5,481 bases of DNA, taken from assembly GCF_041749095.1 (NCBI RefSeq), contig NZ_JBGTCA010000370.1, positions 1 through 5,481 on the forward strand. Reading direction: 5' to 3'. Shown here one piece after another: positions 1-5,481 of the stretch. Every line of letters starts with the position of its first letter. Position 1 is the stretch's first letter. Below the pieces are notes generated by a model. That model saw only the letters and a list, made by a program, of their open reading frames with translations, was not told the origin of the DNA and made no database searches. The position numbers and the translations under genes were made by a program. The stretch is from Aquiflexum sp041749095. Its GTDB lineage: Bacteria; Bacteroidota; Bacteroidia; Cytophagales; Cyclobacteriaceae.

Positions 1-192
1 TTTCTTTTGATCTGTTTGATTATTTTCTTTTACCAATTGGTCATTTTTTCTGTATCGGTACCAGAAAAGCAAAGCCACCGCAAACATGAAAACCGGATAA
101 GAAGTGATTACTCCTGAAGTGATGGTCAAGTGGGTCCCGACTATCACCAGGGCTGCCGAAATCGACAATAAAATAATATCCTTTAATTTCAT
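1..192 (-). CDS. Small two-helix membrane protein, partial (3' end beyond the left edge)
   Basis: An open frame starts with ATG at 192 and reads 64 codons to the window edge without a stop, so its true length is unknown. An in-frame stop lies just upstream (199-201), making this ATG the only sensible start. The protein begins MKLKDIILLSISAALVIVGT. It shows two hydrophobic stretches, about residues 5-24 and 27-46, separated by a very short Thr/Ser-rich turn. A strongly polar tail follows (residues 47-64: Arg, Lys, Asn, Gln, Asp), which probably faces the cytoplasm. I do not recognise a family. It lies 75 bp downstream of lptC on the same strand, so it may be co-transcribed with it. In related genomes a CorC/hemolysin-type transporter gene often follows lptC at about this place (from memory, not visible here). 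That it is a real gene is inferred from the coherent membrane-protein composition and the position; the function is unknown. Confidence 0.6.
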   Translation of the reverse strand, partial: MKLKDIILLSISAALVIVGTHLTITSGVITSYPVFMFAVALLFWYRYRKNDQLVKENNQTDQKK

Positions 193-267
193 TAATAGTT
201 AAAATTTCTGGCAAATACTTTGAATAACATCAAATATCCACTCAATATCTACTATTGTTTTTGATAA

Positions 268-816
268 TTACATCCCTTCTCCCGGGAGTAAAGTGCGGCT
301 ATTGATTACTTTGAATAGTTTGTATTCATTGAACCCTTCATCAGCTTCCATACCCGTTCCGTTGAAGAGAGTTTCCTTTTCCTGAATGGTTACAAATTTA
401 TCTGTGTAGATTTTTTTGGAGCCAGGATCCCAGAACAGTTCCTCAGAGGAAAGTTTTTGATCTTTTTCCAAGTTATCAACCCTCACATCACCTTCCCCTC
501 GGTAAAGGTTTTTTGATCTTTCATAAAATCCCTTATCTGCCCGCATGGTGGTACTTATATTTCCCTCTTTGTCAAAGAAAGTAATCTCTATCCCTTCAGG
601 AAATTCCAGATTTCCATCTTCAAATTCCATTTGCTTTCTGGCTTTGAGATGGGTTCTGACGATGGCAGAATCACTATGAACCAAATCAACATCATAAGCG
701 ATACTTGTTGGTCCTAGGTAAACTTCCAACATACTGGTATCCACCTCTTCGCCACAAGATGCCAAAATCAGTGGCAAAAAAGCAATTATCAACAAAATCC
801 CGGGCATCCTTTTCAT
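268..816 (-). CDS. lptC: LPS export periplasmic protein LptC, predicted lipoprotein
   Basis: This 182-residue protein matches the LptC/OstA-like family in length (E. coli LptC is about 190) and pattern. LptC links the inner-membrane LptBFG transporter to LptA and passes lipopolysaccharide across the periplasm. Visible features are a lipoprotein signal peptide (Lys2/Arg3, hydrophobic core 7-18, lipobox L18-A19-S20-C21) and then a beta-rich body. The body carries family-like segments around residues 104-115 (YRGEGDVRV), 124-130 (SEELFWD), 136-144 (IYTDKFVTI) and 152-166 (NGTGMEADEGFNEYK). E. coli LptC is instead anchored by one transmembrane helix. The ATG at 816 is preferred over the internal ATG at Met4 because it supplies the basic residues of the signal peptide. 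The gene lies 93 bp downstream of the TPR gene but beyond a terminator, with a candidate promoter immediately upstream, so it is probably expressed at least partly on its own. The family call is firm; the lipid anchor is a prediction. Confidence 0.85.
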   Translation of the reverse strand: MKRMPGILLIIAFLPLILASCGEEVDTSMLEVYLGPTSIAYDVDLVHSDSAIVRTHLKARKQMEFEDGNLEFPEGIEITFFDKEGNISTTMRADKGFYERSKNLYRGEGDVRVDNLEKDQKLSSEELFWDPGSKKIYTDKFVTIQEKETLFNGTGMEADEGFNEYKLFKVINSRTLLPGEGM

Positions 817-821
817 GATGG

Positions 822-829
822 CAAAGATA
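822..829 (-). promoter_or_regulatory. Candidate -7 promoter element for lptC
   Basis: On the minus strand this reads TATCTTTG, a full match to the Bacteroidota -7 consensus TAnnTTTG. It lies just past the upstream terminator, a sensible place for a fresh promoter. No good -33 TTG/TTTG lies 17-23 bases upstream; the nearest TTG is only about 12 bases away. The element ends five bases before the lptC ATG, which would put the transcript start almost on the start codon. It is therefore either a leaderless promoter or a chance match. Confidence 0.35.
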
Positions 830-858
830 TCAAAAGAAAACCAATCCTAACGTCACAT

Positions 859-887
859 AAAAAAAGGCAGCCGTAAAGACTGCCTTT
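859..887 (-). terminator. Rho-independent terminator after the TPR gene
   Basis: On the minus strand, AAAGGCAG (887-880) pairs perfectly with CTGCCTTT (870-863) around a 9-base loop. The 3' arm runs straight into a tract of seven T (865-859), three of which are in the stem. The opposite orientation has only a weak T-tract, so the signal belongs to the minus strand. It starts 22 bp after the stop codon of the TPR gene and should end the coaX, barrel and TPR transcript before lptC. Confidence 0.85.
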
Positions 888-909
888 CCTGTATAATATT
901 ATTAAGAGA

Positions 910-2214
910 TTAATCCCTTGTTGCCAACGTAACAGTCTCTCCGATCCAACATGAAACGGTAAAGGTCTCACCCGGCTGTCTGCTTTCGGTAAACAATTCC
1001 TCTTTAGATGGGAACCTGGAACGGGCATCTGCCATTCCTTTGCTGTCACCGGCCCTTTGGTAAGCATTATATGCAGCGATGAATACAGCCTGATCTTCTA
1101 CCCGGCTAACTCCTTTTCTACAGTCATTATAAGACTGCATATATAATTGTGCGATTAAGGTCCAGGCATCTTTGGCTTTTTCAGGATCCAATTTAGCGGC
1201 TTCCTGTGCAGCATTTCTTGAGGCGGATTTTCTGCCGGCTATTCCATGGATTTTGGCAAGGTCATAATACACTTCAGCTTTTTGAACATTATTCTCTGCC
1301 AAAGTCAAAGCTTTTTCCAAAACCGGCTGGGCCTTTTCGTAATCTTTATTCTGCATATATCTCATAGCTCTTACTTGAGAGGTTGAGAAAGTGGGACTGT
1401 CAGAATCTATAATTTCCAATACTGTCATGAAGGTTGGGGAGGAAGTACACTTATATTGGATGGAGTATTTGAATATTTGCTGGGCAAGTATCATGTTCGT
1501 TGGATCCGCAGCTAATTTAGGACCCATCGTCTTCTCGATAAATTCACAATCAATCAATTCCATAGCAACCACTAATTGCTCTAAGGTCTGCTTAGGTGCG
1601 GAAACATCTTTACCTCCTGCCTCAGCTTCAGCAAGCAAAGCGTTTAGCTTTTCATACCTTTCCAATAATTGTTCTTTAGTAAAAGCTTTATTGTAAGCAC
1701 TGTGTCTATAAACTAAGTCAAAATAAGCTGCTACAAGGTTAATGGTATTGAAATTGCCGTTTAATTCTACTACGCGGTCAAAAGTTGCCAACGCATCACC
1801 TACTTTATCTTTATTTGCCTTGTAATAATTATAGCTATAATATGCTTTGTTCTCAATCCATTTGGATTCATTATCAAAGTTTGCCTTTCTCAGTTCAAAC
1901 ACGGTAATCACCGAATCCTGATATTGCTTTTTCATGGCCTCGTCAGAAGTATCCCCCGCAGCACCATGGTAAATATTAATACCATTGATGTAGATGGATT
2001 CATTCAAATCTGGTGCATTGACAAAAAGCCAGTGCAAAGGCTTGGTAGCTTCCACGAATTGATCTGATTTCATGTAATCTACATAGGCGGCATTGTACTC
2101 CCTGGCTTTGGACTCCATGGCCTCATCAGCCGGCCAGTTCCAACCATCCTGCGCCTGAGTCATTCCTACAAGGGCCAATGAGAAGAACCCTACAAGTGCG
2201 TGTTTTACTTTCAT
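910..2214 (-). CDS. Secreted TPR-repeat protein of unknown function
   Basis: This is a 434-residue exported protein. It has a Sec signal peptide (Lys2/Lys4, hydrophobic core 6-18, likely cleavage after Ala21 in T-Q-A/QD). The mature part is almost wholly alpha-helical. TPR-like helical pairs are clearest at about 281-305 (AMRYMQNKDYEKAQPVLEKA), 312-345 and 376-399. More diverged helical repeats fill residues 35-275, including an Asp/Glu-rich stretch near 136-152. The C-terminus departs from the repeats: about residues 401-434 (FPSKEELF, then FTVSCWIGETVTL) look like a short beta-type tail rich in Thr with one Cys and one Trp. I recall a similar tail in Bacteroidota homologues, but could not check it. 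TPR proteins usually act as protein-protein scaffolds, so an envelope-assembly partner is likely, but no specific role can be read from the sequence. It starts 12 bp after the barrel gene and ends before a terminator, so it is the last gene of that operon. The ATG at 2214 gives a proper signal peptide. Confidence 0.85.
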   Translation of the reverse strand: MKVKHALVGFFSLALVGMTQAQDGWNWPADEAMESKAREYNAAYVDYMKSDQFVEATKPLHWLFVNAPDLNESIYINGINIYHGAAGDTSDEAMKKQYQDSVITVFELRKANFDNESKWIENKAYYSYNYYKANKDKVGDALATFDRVVELNGNFNTINLVAAYFDLVYRHSAYNKAFTKEQLLERYEKLNALLAEAEAGGKDVSAPKQTLEQLVVAMELIDCEFIEKTMGPKLAADPTNMILAQQIFKYSIQYKCTSSPTFMTVLEIIDSDSPTFSTSQVRAMRYMQNKDYEKAQPVLEKALTLAENNVQKAEVYYDLAKIHGIAGRKSASRNAAQEAAKLDPEKAKDAWTLIAQLYMQSYNDCRKGVSRVEDQAVFIAAYNAYQRAGDSKGMADARSRFPSKEELFTESRQPGETFTVSCWIGETVTLATRD

Positions 2215-2226
2215 ATTCTGTTTGCT

Positions 2227-3510
2227 TTATTCGAAAACTCGTTTATAGAACCATGTATTATCATTAAGAGAAAATCCAAGACTAAAGCTTAAGTAATTTT
2301 CTCTGATCAATCCATTGTCAATTGTTCCCCTTGATCCGACCTTTACGGCAAAGTTCATTAAGGACAGGTTATTGATCGGAACAGATCCTCCAAAATTGAT
2401 GCCAAGATCCGTAATATGGGTTTGGTTCACAATGTAGGGAGTCTGCTCATATTCAACCCCAATTCTGTATGTTGACCTTTTGAAGAGGTTGTCAACAGCT
2501 GAATAATCAGGTGTAATCTGACCGCCAAAAGCCACCCTATAACTGTCTCCCAGTTCTCCCAGATTTCCTCCAAATGACCTATATTGGCTGAATTCCTGCA
2601 TTTGTGCTTCCAGTCCGATTACAAATTTATTGATTTTTTCGTAAGTTACCCCATAACCTATCTTTTTAGGAATAAAAACAGTGCCAGCCTCGTTATTACT
2701 GATAATATCTCCTTCTGTATCGGGTCTGCTAGCTTGCCCAAATTCGGCTACCTTAGCAAATTCTTTTCCACTAATCGCCCCGTAAGCATGATAGATGGCA
2801 CCTAAATGAAGATTGCTTTTACTTCCCATTTTAAAATAGTAGTGAAGACCGGCTTTGAAAGTCACATCACCGACTGTTAATCTTTCATAAAATTCTGAAG
2901 AGGCACCTATAGGCCTGTTTTCTTCATTCAAAAGGGTGAGTTGATTTGTTCTGATGGTAGAACCAAACAGATAAGACCCCTGAACACCCAGGCTTAGGTT
3001 TTTGGCGACCACAAAGCCAGTTGATAGGTAAGCTTCCGAGATACCGCCCTCTCCATCTATCCTGTTCAGGGATGTGAGGTCTGAATTAGTAACCTGCCCA
3101 TTGACCAAAATACTGTAGTTGACACTTGTCACCTGATTGACCCCCAAGCCTATTGATGATTTTCCTGAATTGATGGGAAGGGAAATTCCAATATAGGAAA
3201 GGCCTCCTCCATCTACTGTTTGATTTTCATTGGCTGAAGCCACATCCAACCTTTGGTATCTGAAAGCAGTCTGAAAATTGAATATCGTATTTCGTGTCGA
3301 TAAGGCCGGATTCATGTAATTGATCCCCCAACCGGTCCCGAAACTGATACCTAATCCGCCCATCCCCTGATTTTGTGTAAATCCTGAATTATTGAATTCT
3401 CCCAATCCCAAAGCACTGTATGTTGAAGCGCTGGATTGCGGGTAGGCGTTGGTGTATATGAAAAAGGTGCATATCGCACCAAGTAATTTAAACCTATTGG
3501 TAATTGACAT
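2227..3510 (-). CDS. Outer-membrane beta-barrel protein, FadL/OmpP1-like
   Basis: This 427-residue protein has an N-terminal signal peptide (Arg6/Lys8, hydrophobic core 9-20, cleavage near Ala22 or shortly after). The mature start resembles the FadL/OmpP1 family as found in Bacteroidota: YSALGLGEF at 31-39, a Gly-rich QNQGMGGLGISFGTGWG at 46-62, then INYMNPA at 63-69. The rest is a series of alternating amphipathic strands with turns rich in Gly, Asn and Ser. It ends with a barrel-like strand (YLSFSLGFSLND, 406-417) and an aromatic/basic end, WFYKRVFE. FadL-type barrels move hydrophobic molecules across the outer membrane, but the substrate here is unknown and many Bacteroidota paralogues are uncharacterised. 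Its ATG at 3510 lies inside the end of coaX (17-bp overlap) and its stop is 12 bp before the TPR gene, so the three genes should share a transcript. The barrel and signal peptide are well supported; transport activity is inference. Confidence 0.82.
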   Translation of the reverse strand: MSITNRFKLLGAICTFFIYTNAYPQSSASTYSALGLGEFNNSGFTQNQGMGGLGISFGTGWGINYMNPALSTRNTIFNFQTAFRYQRLDVASANENQTVDGGGLSYIGISLPINSGKSSIGLGVNQVTSVNYSILVNGQVTNSDLTSLNRIDGEGGISEAYLSTGFVVAKNLSLGVQGSYLFGSTIRTNQLTLLNEENRPIGASSEFYERLTVGDVTFKAGLHYYFKMGSKSNLHLGAIYHAYGAISGKEFAKVAEFGQASRPDTEGDIISNNEAGTVFIPKKIGYGVTYEKINKFVIGLEAQMQEFSQYRSFGGNLGELGDSYRVAFGGQITPDYSAVDNLFKRSTYRIGVEYEQTPYIVNQTHITDLGINFGGSVPINNLSLMNFAVKVGSRGTIDNGLIRENYLSFSLGFSLNDNTWFYKRVFE

Positions 3511-4219
3511 TGTAGCTTAATATTCTATCCAATCCATACAGGATCAAATTAGGGATTACAAATATGTGGTCTTTTGTTAAGCTTTCAAAAATTTTTGAAT
3601 CGCCTCCACAAATAATGACCTTCAAATTATGATATTGTTTCTGATAGGTCTGAACAAATCCGTTCAACTCATTGAGAATTCCGAAATATACCCCGCTTCT
3701 TAGACAACTGACCGTACTGTTGCCTACAAACTCAGGGACAGTGCCACTTTCCAATTCCGCAAGCGGCAATCTGGCTGTTTGCTGATGCATTGCCCTGAAG
3801 CGCATCTGAAGCCCGGGTGAAATCGCTCCCCCGAGATAGTTGTCATTTTCATCCAAAAAGTCGTAGGTGATACAACTTCCAAGATCCACTGCCAGAAGAG
3901 GGCCATTTTCAAATATTGACCTCGCACCAATTACAGCAGCTTTTCTGTCCACCCCTAGTGTCTCTGGGGTAGCATATTTGTTTGTAATCGGCAAATCTGT
4001 GTTTTTGTCTAAAAACAGGAAAGGAAAACCAAGTTGGTCTTCGAGTTGTTTTTGGGTATAAGTCACAGAACTGATGATGGCATGCTGGAATTGAAGTGAT
4101 TTGGCAGCTTCCATGAAAATCCCAAAATCTCCATAGTTCTCTTCCAAAAGAACTTTTCCATCCTCAAAGAGCGCTGTCTTTTGCCGTGTATTACCAATAT
4201 CTATGACGAAATTTTTCAA
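3494..4219 (-). CDS. coaX: Type III pantothenate kinase (CoaX), TTG start
   Basis: CoaX phosphorylates pantothenate to 4'-phosphopantothenate, the first step of coenzyme A synthesis, in the cytoplasm. The 241-residue length fits the family (about 240-260). Motifs of the ASKHA kinase fold appear in order: the phosphate-binding DIGNT at 7-11; GVDR at 89-92, whose Asp is the proposed catalytic base in the family; DLGSCITYD at 112-120, the second phosphate loop; LGGAISPGL at 129-137; GNSTVSCLRSG at 166-176; CGGD at 204-207; and a C-terminal NLILYGL at 224-230. The start codon is TTG. The frame stays open upstream for only 14 codons to a stop and contains no ATG or GTG, and the TTG places DIGNT exactly where CoaX proteins have it. 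The gene overlaps the following barrel gene by 17 bp and is divergent from anmK. Type III kinases are generally not feedback-inhibited by CoA (family knowledge). Confidence 0.93.
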   Translation of the reverse strand: MKNFVIDIGNTRQKTALFEDGKVLLEENYGDFGIFMEAAKSLQFQHAIISSVTYTQKQLEDQLGFPFLFLDKNTDLPITNKYATPETLGVDRKAAVIGARSIFENGPLLAVDLGSCITYDFLDENDNYLGGAISPGLQMRFRAMHQQTARLPLAELESGTVPEFVGNSTVSCLRSGVYFGILNELNGFVQTYQKQYHNLKVIICGGDSKIFESLTKDHIFVIPNLILYGLDRILSYNVNYQ

Positions 4220-4253
4220 ATGCCGAAATGAGGATGATTGTAAATTATAGAAG

Positions 4254-4261
4254 CGAAATTA
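4254..4261 (-). promoter_or_regulatory. Weak candidate -7 element for coaX
   Basis: On the minus strand this reads TAATTTCG, seven of eight matches to TAnnTTTG. It lies 34 bases upstream of the TTG start, giving a leader of roughly 25-30 bases. No TTG-type -33 element is seen at the expected distance, so the call rests on one imperfect box in AT-rich DNA. Confidence 0.25.
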
Positions 4262-4300
4262 CTCATTTTGACACACGGCTGTTTTTGAATAAATTAAAAT

Positions 4301-4308
4301 TAACTTTA
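4301..4308 (+). promoter_or_regulatory. Weak candidate -7 element for anmK
   Basis: The sequence TAACTTTA matches seven of eight positions of TAnnTTTG and lies 28 bases before the anmK ATG, giving a leader of about 20-25 bases. The nearest TTTG (4284-4287) is only 13 bases upstream, shorter than the usual 17-23, so the -33 part is not convincing. Confidence 0.3.
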
Positions 4309-4336
4309 CAGACATACATTTAACAAATTTTAACCC

Positions 4337-5413
4337 ATGAGCAGTACTTCAATTTATAAAATAGTCGGATTAATGTCAGGAACTTCAGGCGATGGCCTGG
4401 ACATTGCTTTTTGCGAATTTGAAAAAAAAGATAAATGGAGCTATACCATCATTGATTCTGATACAGTCCCGTTTCCAAAAAAACTGGGAAAAAAACTCAA
4501 AAAGTCCCACTTGCTCAATGGCCAAAAACTGTCCTTGCTAGATGTTGAGTTTGGAAGCTGGATGGGAGATCAAGTAAAGTATTTTTTAACCAAAAAATCA
4601 CTTTCGGCACAGGCTGTTGCATCACACGGTCACACGGTATTTCACCAGCCTTCCAAAAAACTTAGCCTTCAAATCGGTAACGGCTGGGCGATTCACCAAA
4701 GCAGTGGACTTCCTGTCATCAATGATTTCAGAATGCTTGATGTACAGCTGGGCGGACAGGGTGCCCCACTCGTTCCGATCGGAGACCGGTTTTTATTTGG
4801 AGAATATGATTACTGTATCAATCTGGGCGGTATCGCAAATATCAGTATGGATTTTGACGGAAAGAGAATAGCCTTTGATATCTGTCCTTTCAATCTTCTG
4901 CTCAATCACTATGCAGAAACCTGTGGAAAGGCCTATGATAAAAATGGTAAACTTGCCAGAAAAGGCAAATTACTGCCCAAAGTATTAAAAGCGCTGAACA
5001 AACTTCCCTTCTATCAAAAAGAAGGTGCCAAATCTCTGGGCAGGGAAGACTTGGATGAATACCTCAAAATCCTTGAATTGAGTGGGGAATACAAGCCTGA
5101 AAATATCCTGCATACCTTGGTGGTCCATTATGTGGAGCAGATCAGAAAAGTACTTCACCCCATTCCAGGAAAAAAGCCATCTATTCTGATCACAGGAGGA
5201 GGCGCATATAATGTTTTTTTTATGGAAATACTTCAAATGGAATTGACTGAAAACTTTGAAATCGTGGCTCTTGATAGTACTTTAATCAATTTTAAGGAAG
5301 CTTTGTTGTTTGCATTTTTAGGGGTTTTGAAAATGAGAGGGGAGGTCAATTGTCTGGCATCTGTAACAGGGGCAACTCGGGACAATTGCGGGGGAACCAC
5401 TTATGGACTATAG
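4337..5413 (+). CDS. anmK: Anhydro-N-acetylmuramic acid kinase (AnmK)
   Basis: AnmK uses ATP to hydrolyse and phosphorylate 1,6-anhydro-MurNAc, released from peptidoglycan turnover, to MurNAc-6-phosphate in the cytoplasm. The 358-residue length is close to the usual ~370. Family motifs appear in order: GLMSGTSGDGLD (11-22), the phosphate loop; ASHGHTVFHQP (95-105); LQIGNGWAIH (111-120); VINDFR (127-132) then LGGQGAPLVP (138-147); INLGGIANIS (161-170); FDICPFN (180-186), whose Asp181 sits where the catalytic base of characterised AnmK enzymes lies; DKNGKLARKG (201-210); SLGREDL (233-239); ITGGGAYN (285-292); and NFKEALLFAFLGV (318-330), followed by TGATRDNCGG near the end. Some positions differ from the E. 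coli-type sequence: GTSGDG for GTSLDG, and FDICPFN..LN for FDTGPGN..MD. All main motifs are present, so the enzyme should be active. The ATG at 4337 fits the family N-terminus. Confidence 0.95.
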   Translation: MSSTSIYKIVGLMSGTSGDGLDIAFCEFEKKDKWSYTIIDSDTVPFPKKLGKKLKKSHLLNGQKLSLLDVEFGSWMGDQVKYFLTKKSLSAQAVASHGHTVFHQPSKKLSLQIGNGWAIHQSSGLPVINDFRMLDVQLGGQGAPLVPIGDRFLFGEYDYCINLGGIANISMDFDGKRIAFDICPFNLLLNHYAETCGKAYDKNGKLARKGKLLPKVLKALNKLPFYQKEGAKSLGREDLDEYLKILELSGEYKPENILHTLVVHYVEQIRKVLHPIPGKKPSILITGGGAYNVFFMEILQMELTENFEIVALDSTLINFKEALLFAFLGVLKMRGEVNCLASVTGATRDNCGGTTYGL

Positions 5414-5445
5414 GAGGGCGGTGCTATTAAAGTCAAGAATATTTC

Positions 5446-5453
5446 TATTTTTG
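5446..5453 (+). promoter_or_regulatory. Candidate -7 promoter element for the gene at the right edge
   Basis: TATTTTTG is a full match to TAnnTTTG, 25 bases before the ATG at 5479-5481. That spacing would give a transcript start near 5460 and a leader of about 20 bases, typical for Bacteroidota. No clear TTG lies 17-23 bases upstream. A perfect 6-bp inverted repeat (GAGGGC 5414-5419, GCCCTC 5453-5458) brackets the -7 box. Confidence 0.4.
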
Positions 5454-5478
5454 CCCTCTGATAAACCCAAATATTAAC

Positions 5479-5481
5479 ATG
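5479..5481 (+). CDS. Possible start codon of the next gene (only the ATG is inside)
   Basis: The window ends in ATG. It is preceded by an AT-rich leader (ACCCAAATATTAAC) like the one before anmK and by a well-placed TAnnTTTG element. Nothing of the coding sequence is visible, so the product cannot be named and the start itself is a guess. Confidence 0.3.

Larger units (their letters stand above)
4220..4336. promoter_or_regulatory. Divergent intergenic region between coaX and anmK
   Basis: These 117 bp separate two divergently transcribed genes and must hold the promoters for both, because neither gene has another gene upstream on its own strand in this window. The region is AT-rich, with poly-T/poly-A runs at 4282-4286 and 4291-4299. 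One imperfect -7 box is visible in each direction. I see no riboswitch-like structure, no convincing palindromic operator and no Shine-Dalgarno sequence before either start. Confidence 0.6.

Noticed and set aside
231..238. GATATTTG on the minus strand as a promoter for the small membrane protein
   Set aside because: It is one mismatch from TAnnTTTG with no -33 element, in very AT-rich DNA. Co-transcription with lptC is simpler.
813..1067. 84-codon minus-strand frame across the TPR gene end and the lptC start
   Set aside because: It overlaps the TPR coding end in another frame, runs through the terminator, and its protein has no coherent domain or signal.
1391..1696. 101-codon plus-strand frame antisense to the TPR gene
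   Set aside because: It lies wholly inside a well-supported gene, and its Ser/Asn/Ala-rich translation looks like antisense of helical repeats. No promoter or family match is seen.
2584..2805. Plus-strand frame antisense to the barrel gene
   Set aside because: Short shadow of the opposite strand with no recognisable product.
3724..4061. Two short frames (one per strand) within coaX
   Set aside because: Both lie over the conserved core motifs of CoaX and have no independent support.
4268..4273. TTGACA, an E. coli-type -35 box before anmK
   Set aside because: The matching -10 position (around 4291-4296) reads aaatta, and the Bacteroidota primary sigma factor does not use this consensus.
4617..5236. 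Two short frames (one per strand) within anmK
   Set aside because: They are shadows of the anmK frame, which carries all the family motifs.
1..5481. CRISPR array, tRNA/rRNA, insertion sequence, toxin-antitoxin or defence system
   Set aside because: I saw no direct repeats with spacers, no cloverleaf-like stretch, no transposase motifs or terminal inverted repeats, and no defence-type domains on either strand.

Overview
The window looks like chromosomal core sequence from a Bacteroidota bacterium, most likely Cytophagales and possibly Cyclobacteriaceae (Algoriphagus/Cyclobacterium-like). This lineage call is inference. It rests on the protein families and their order, the lack of recognisable Shine-Dalgarno sequences before the starts, and several TAnnTTTG-like -7 promoter elements, the type used by the Bacteroidota primary sigma factor. 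Base composition is moderately AT-rich throughout. I see no RNA gene, mobile element, CRISPR array or obvious sign of horizontal transfer.

Layout. From 4219 down to 1 everything is on the minus strand, in this order: coaX (type III pantothenate kinase, TTG start); a FadL/OmpP1-like outer-membrane beta-barrel protein overlapping coaX by 17 bp; a secreted TPR-repeat protein 12 bp further on; a clear Rho-independent terminator; lptC (LPS-export periplasmic component, here a predicted lipoprotein) with its own candidate promoter; and the first 64 codons of a small two-helix membrane protein that runs off the left edge. On the plus strand, anmK (anhydro-N-acetylmuramic acid kinase) occupies 4337-5413, divergent from coaX across a 117-bp intergenic region. 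After anmK, a perfect TAnnTTTG match and an ATG in the last three bases suggest that another plus-strand gene begins at the right edge.

How the genes may work together. CoaX makes 4'-phosphopantothenate for coenzyme A. AnmK returns anhydro-MurNAc from cell-wall turnover to metabolism. LptC belongs to the LPS transport bridge. The beta-barrel and the TPR protein are unassigned envelope proteins. The common theme is cell-envelope synthesis and recycling, with CoA supply for acyl chains as a plausible but unproven link. From memory, coaX, barrel, TPR and lptC neighbours recur in Bacteroidota genomes, but I could not check this. I found no convincing new defence, mobile or toxin system. The most useful open points are the two uncharacterised envelope proteins, the acidic residues after the LptC lipobox, the TTG start of coaX, and the very short predicted lptC leader.
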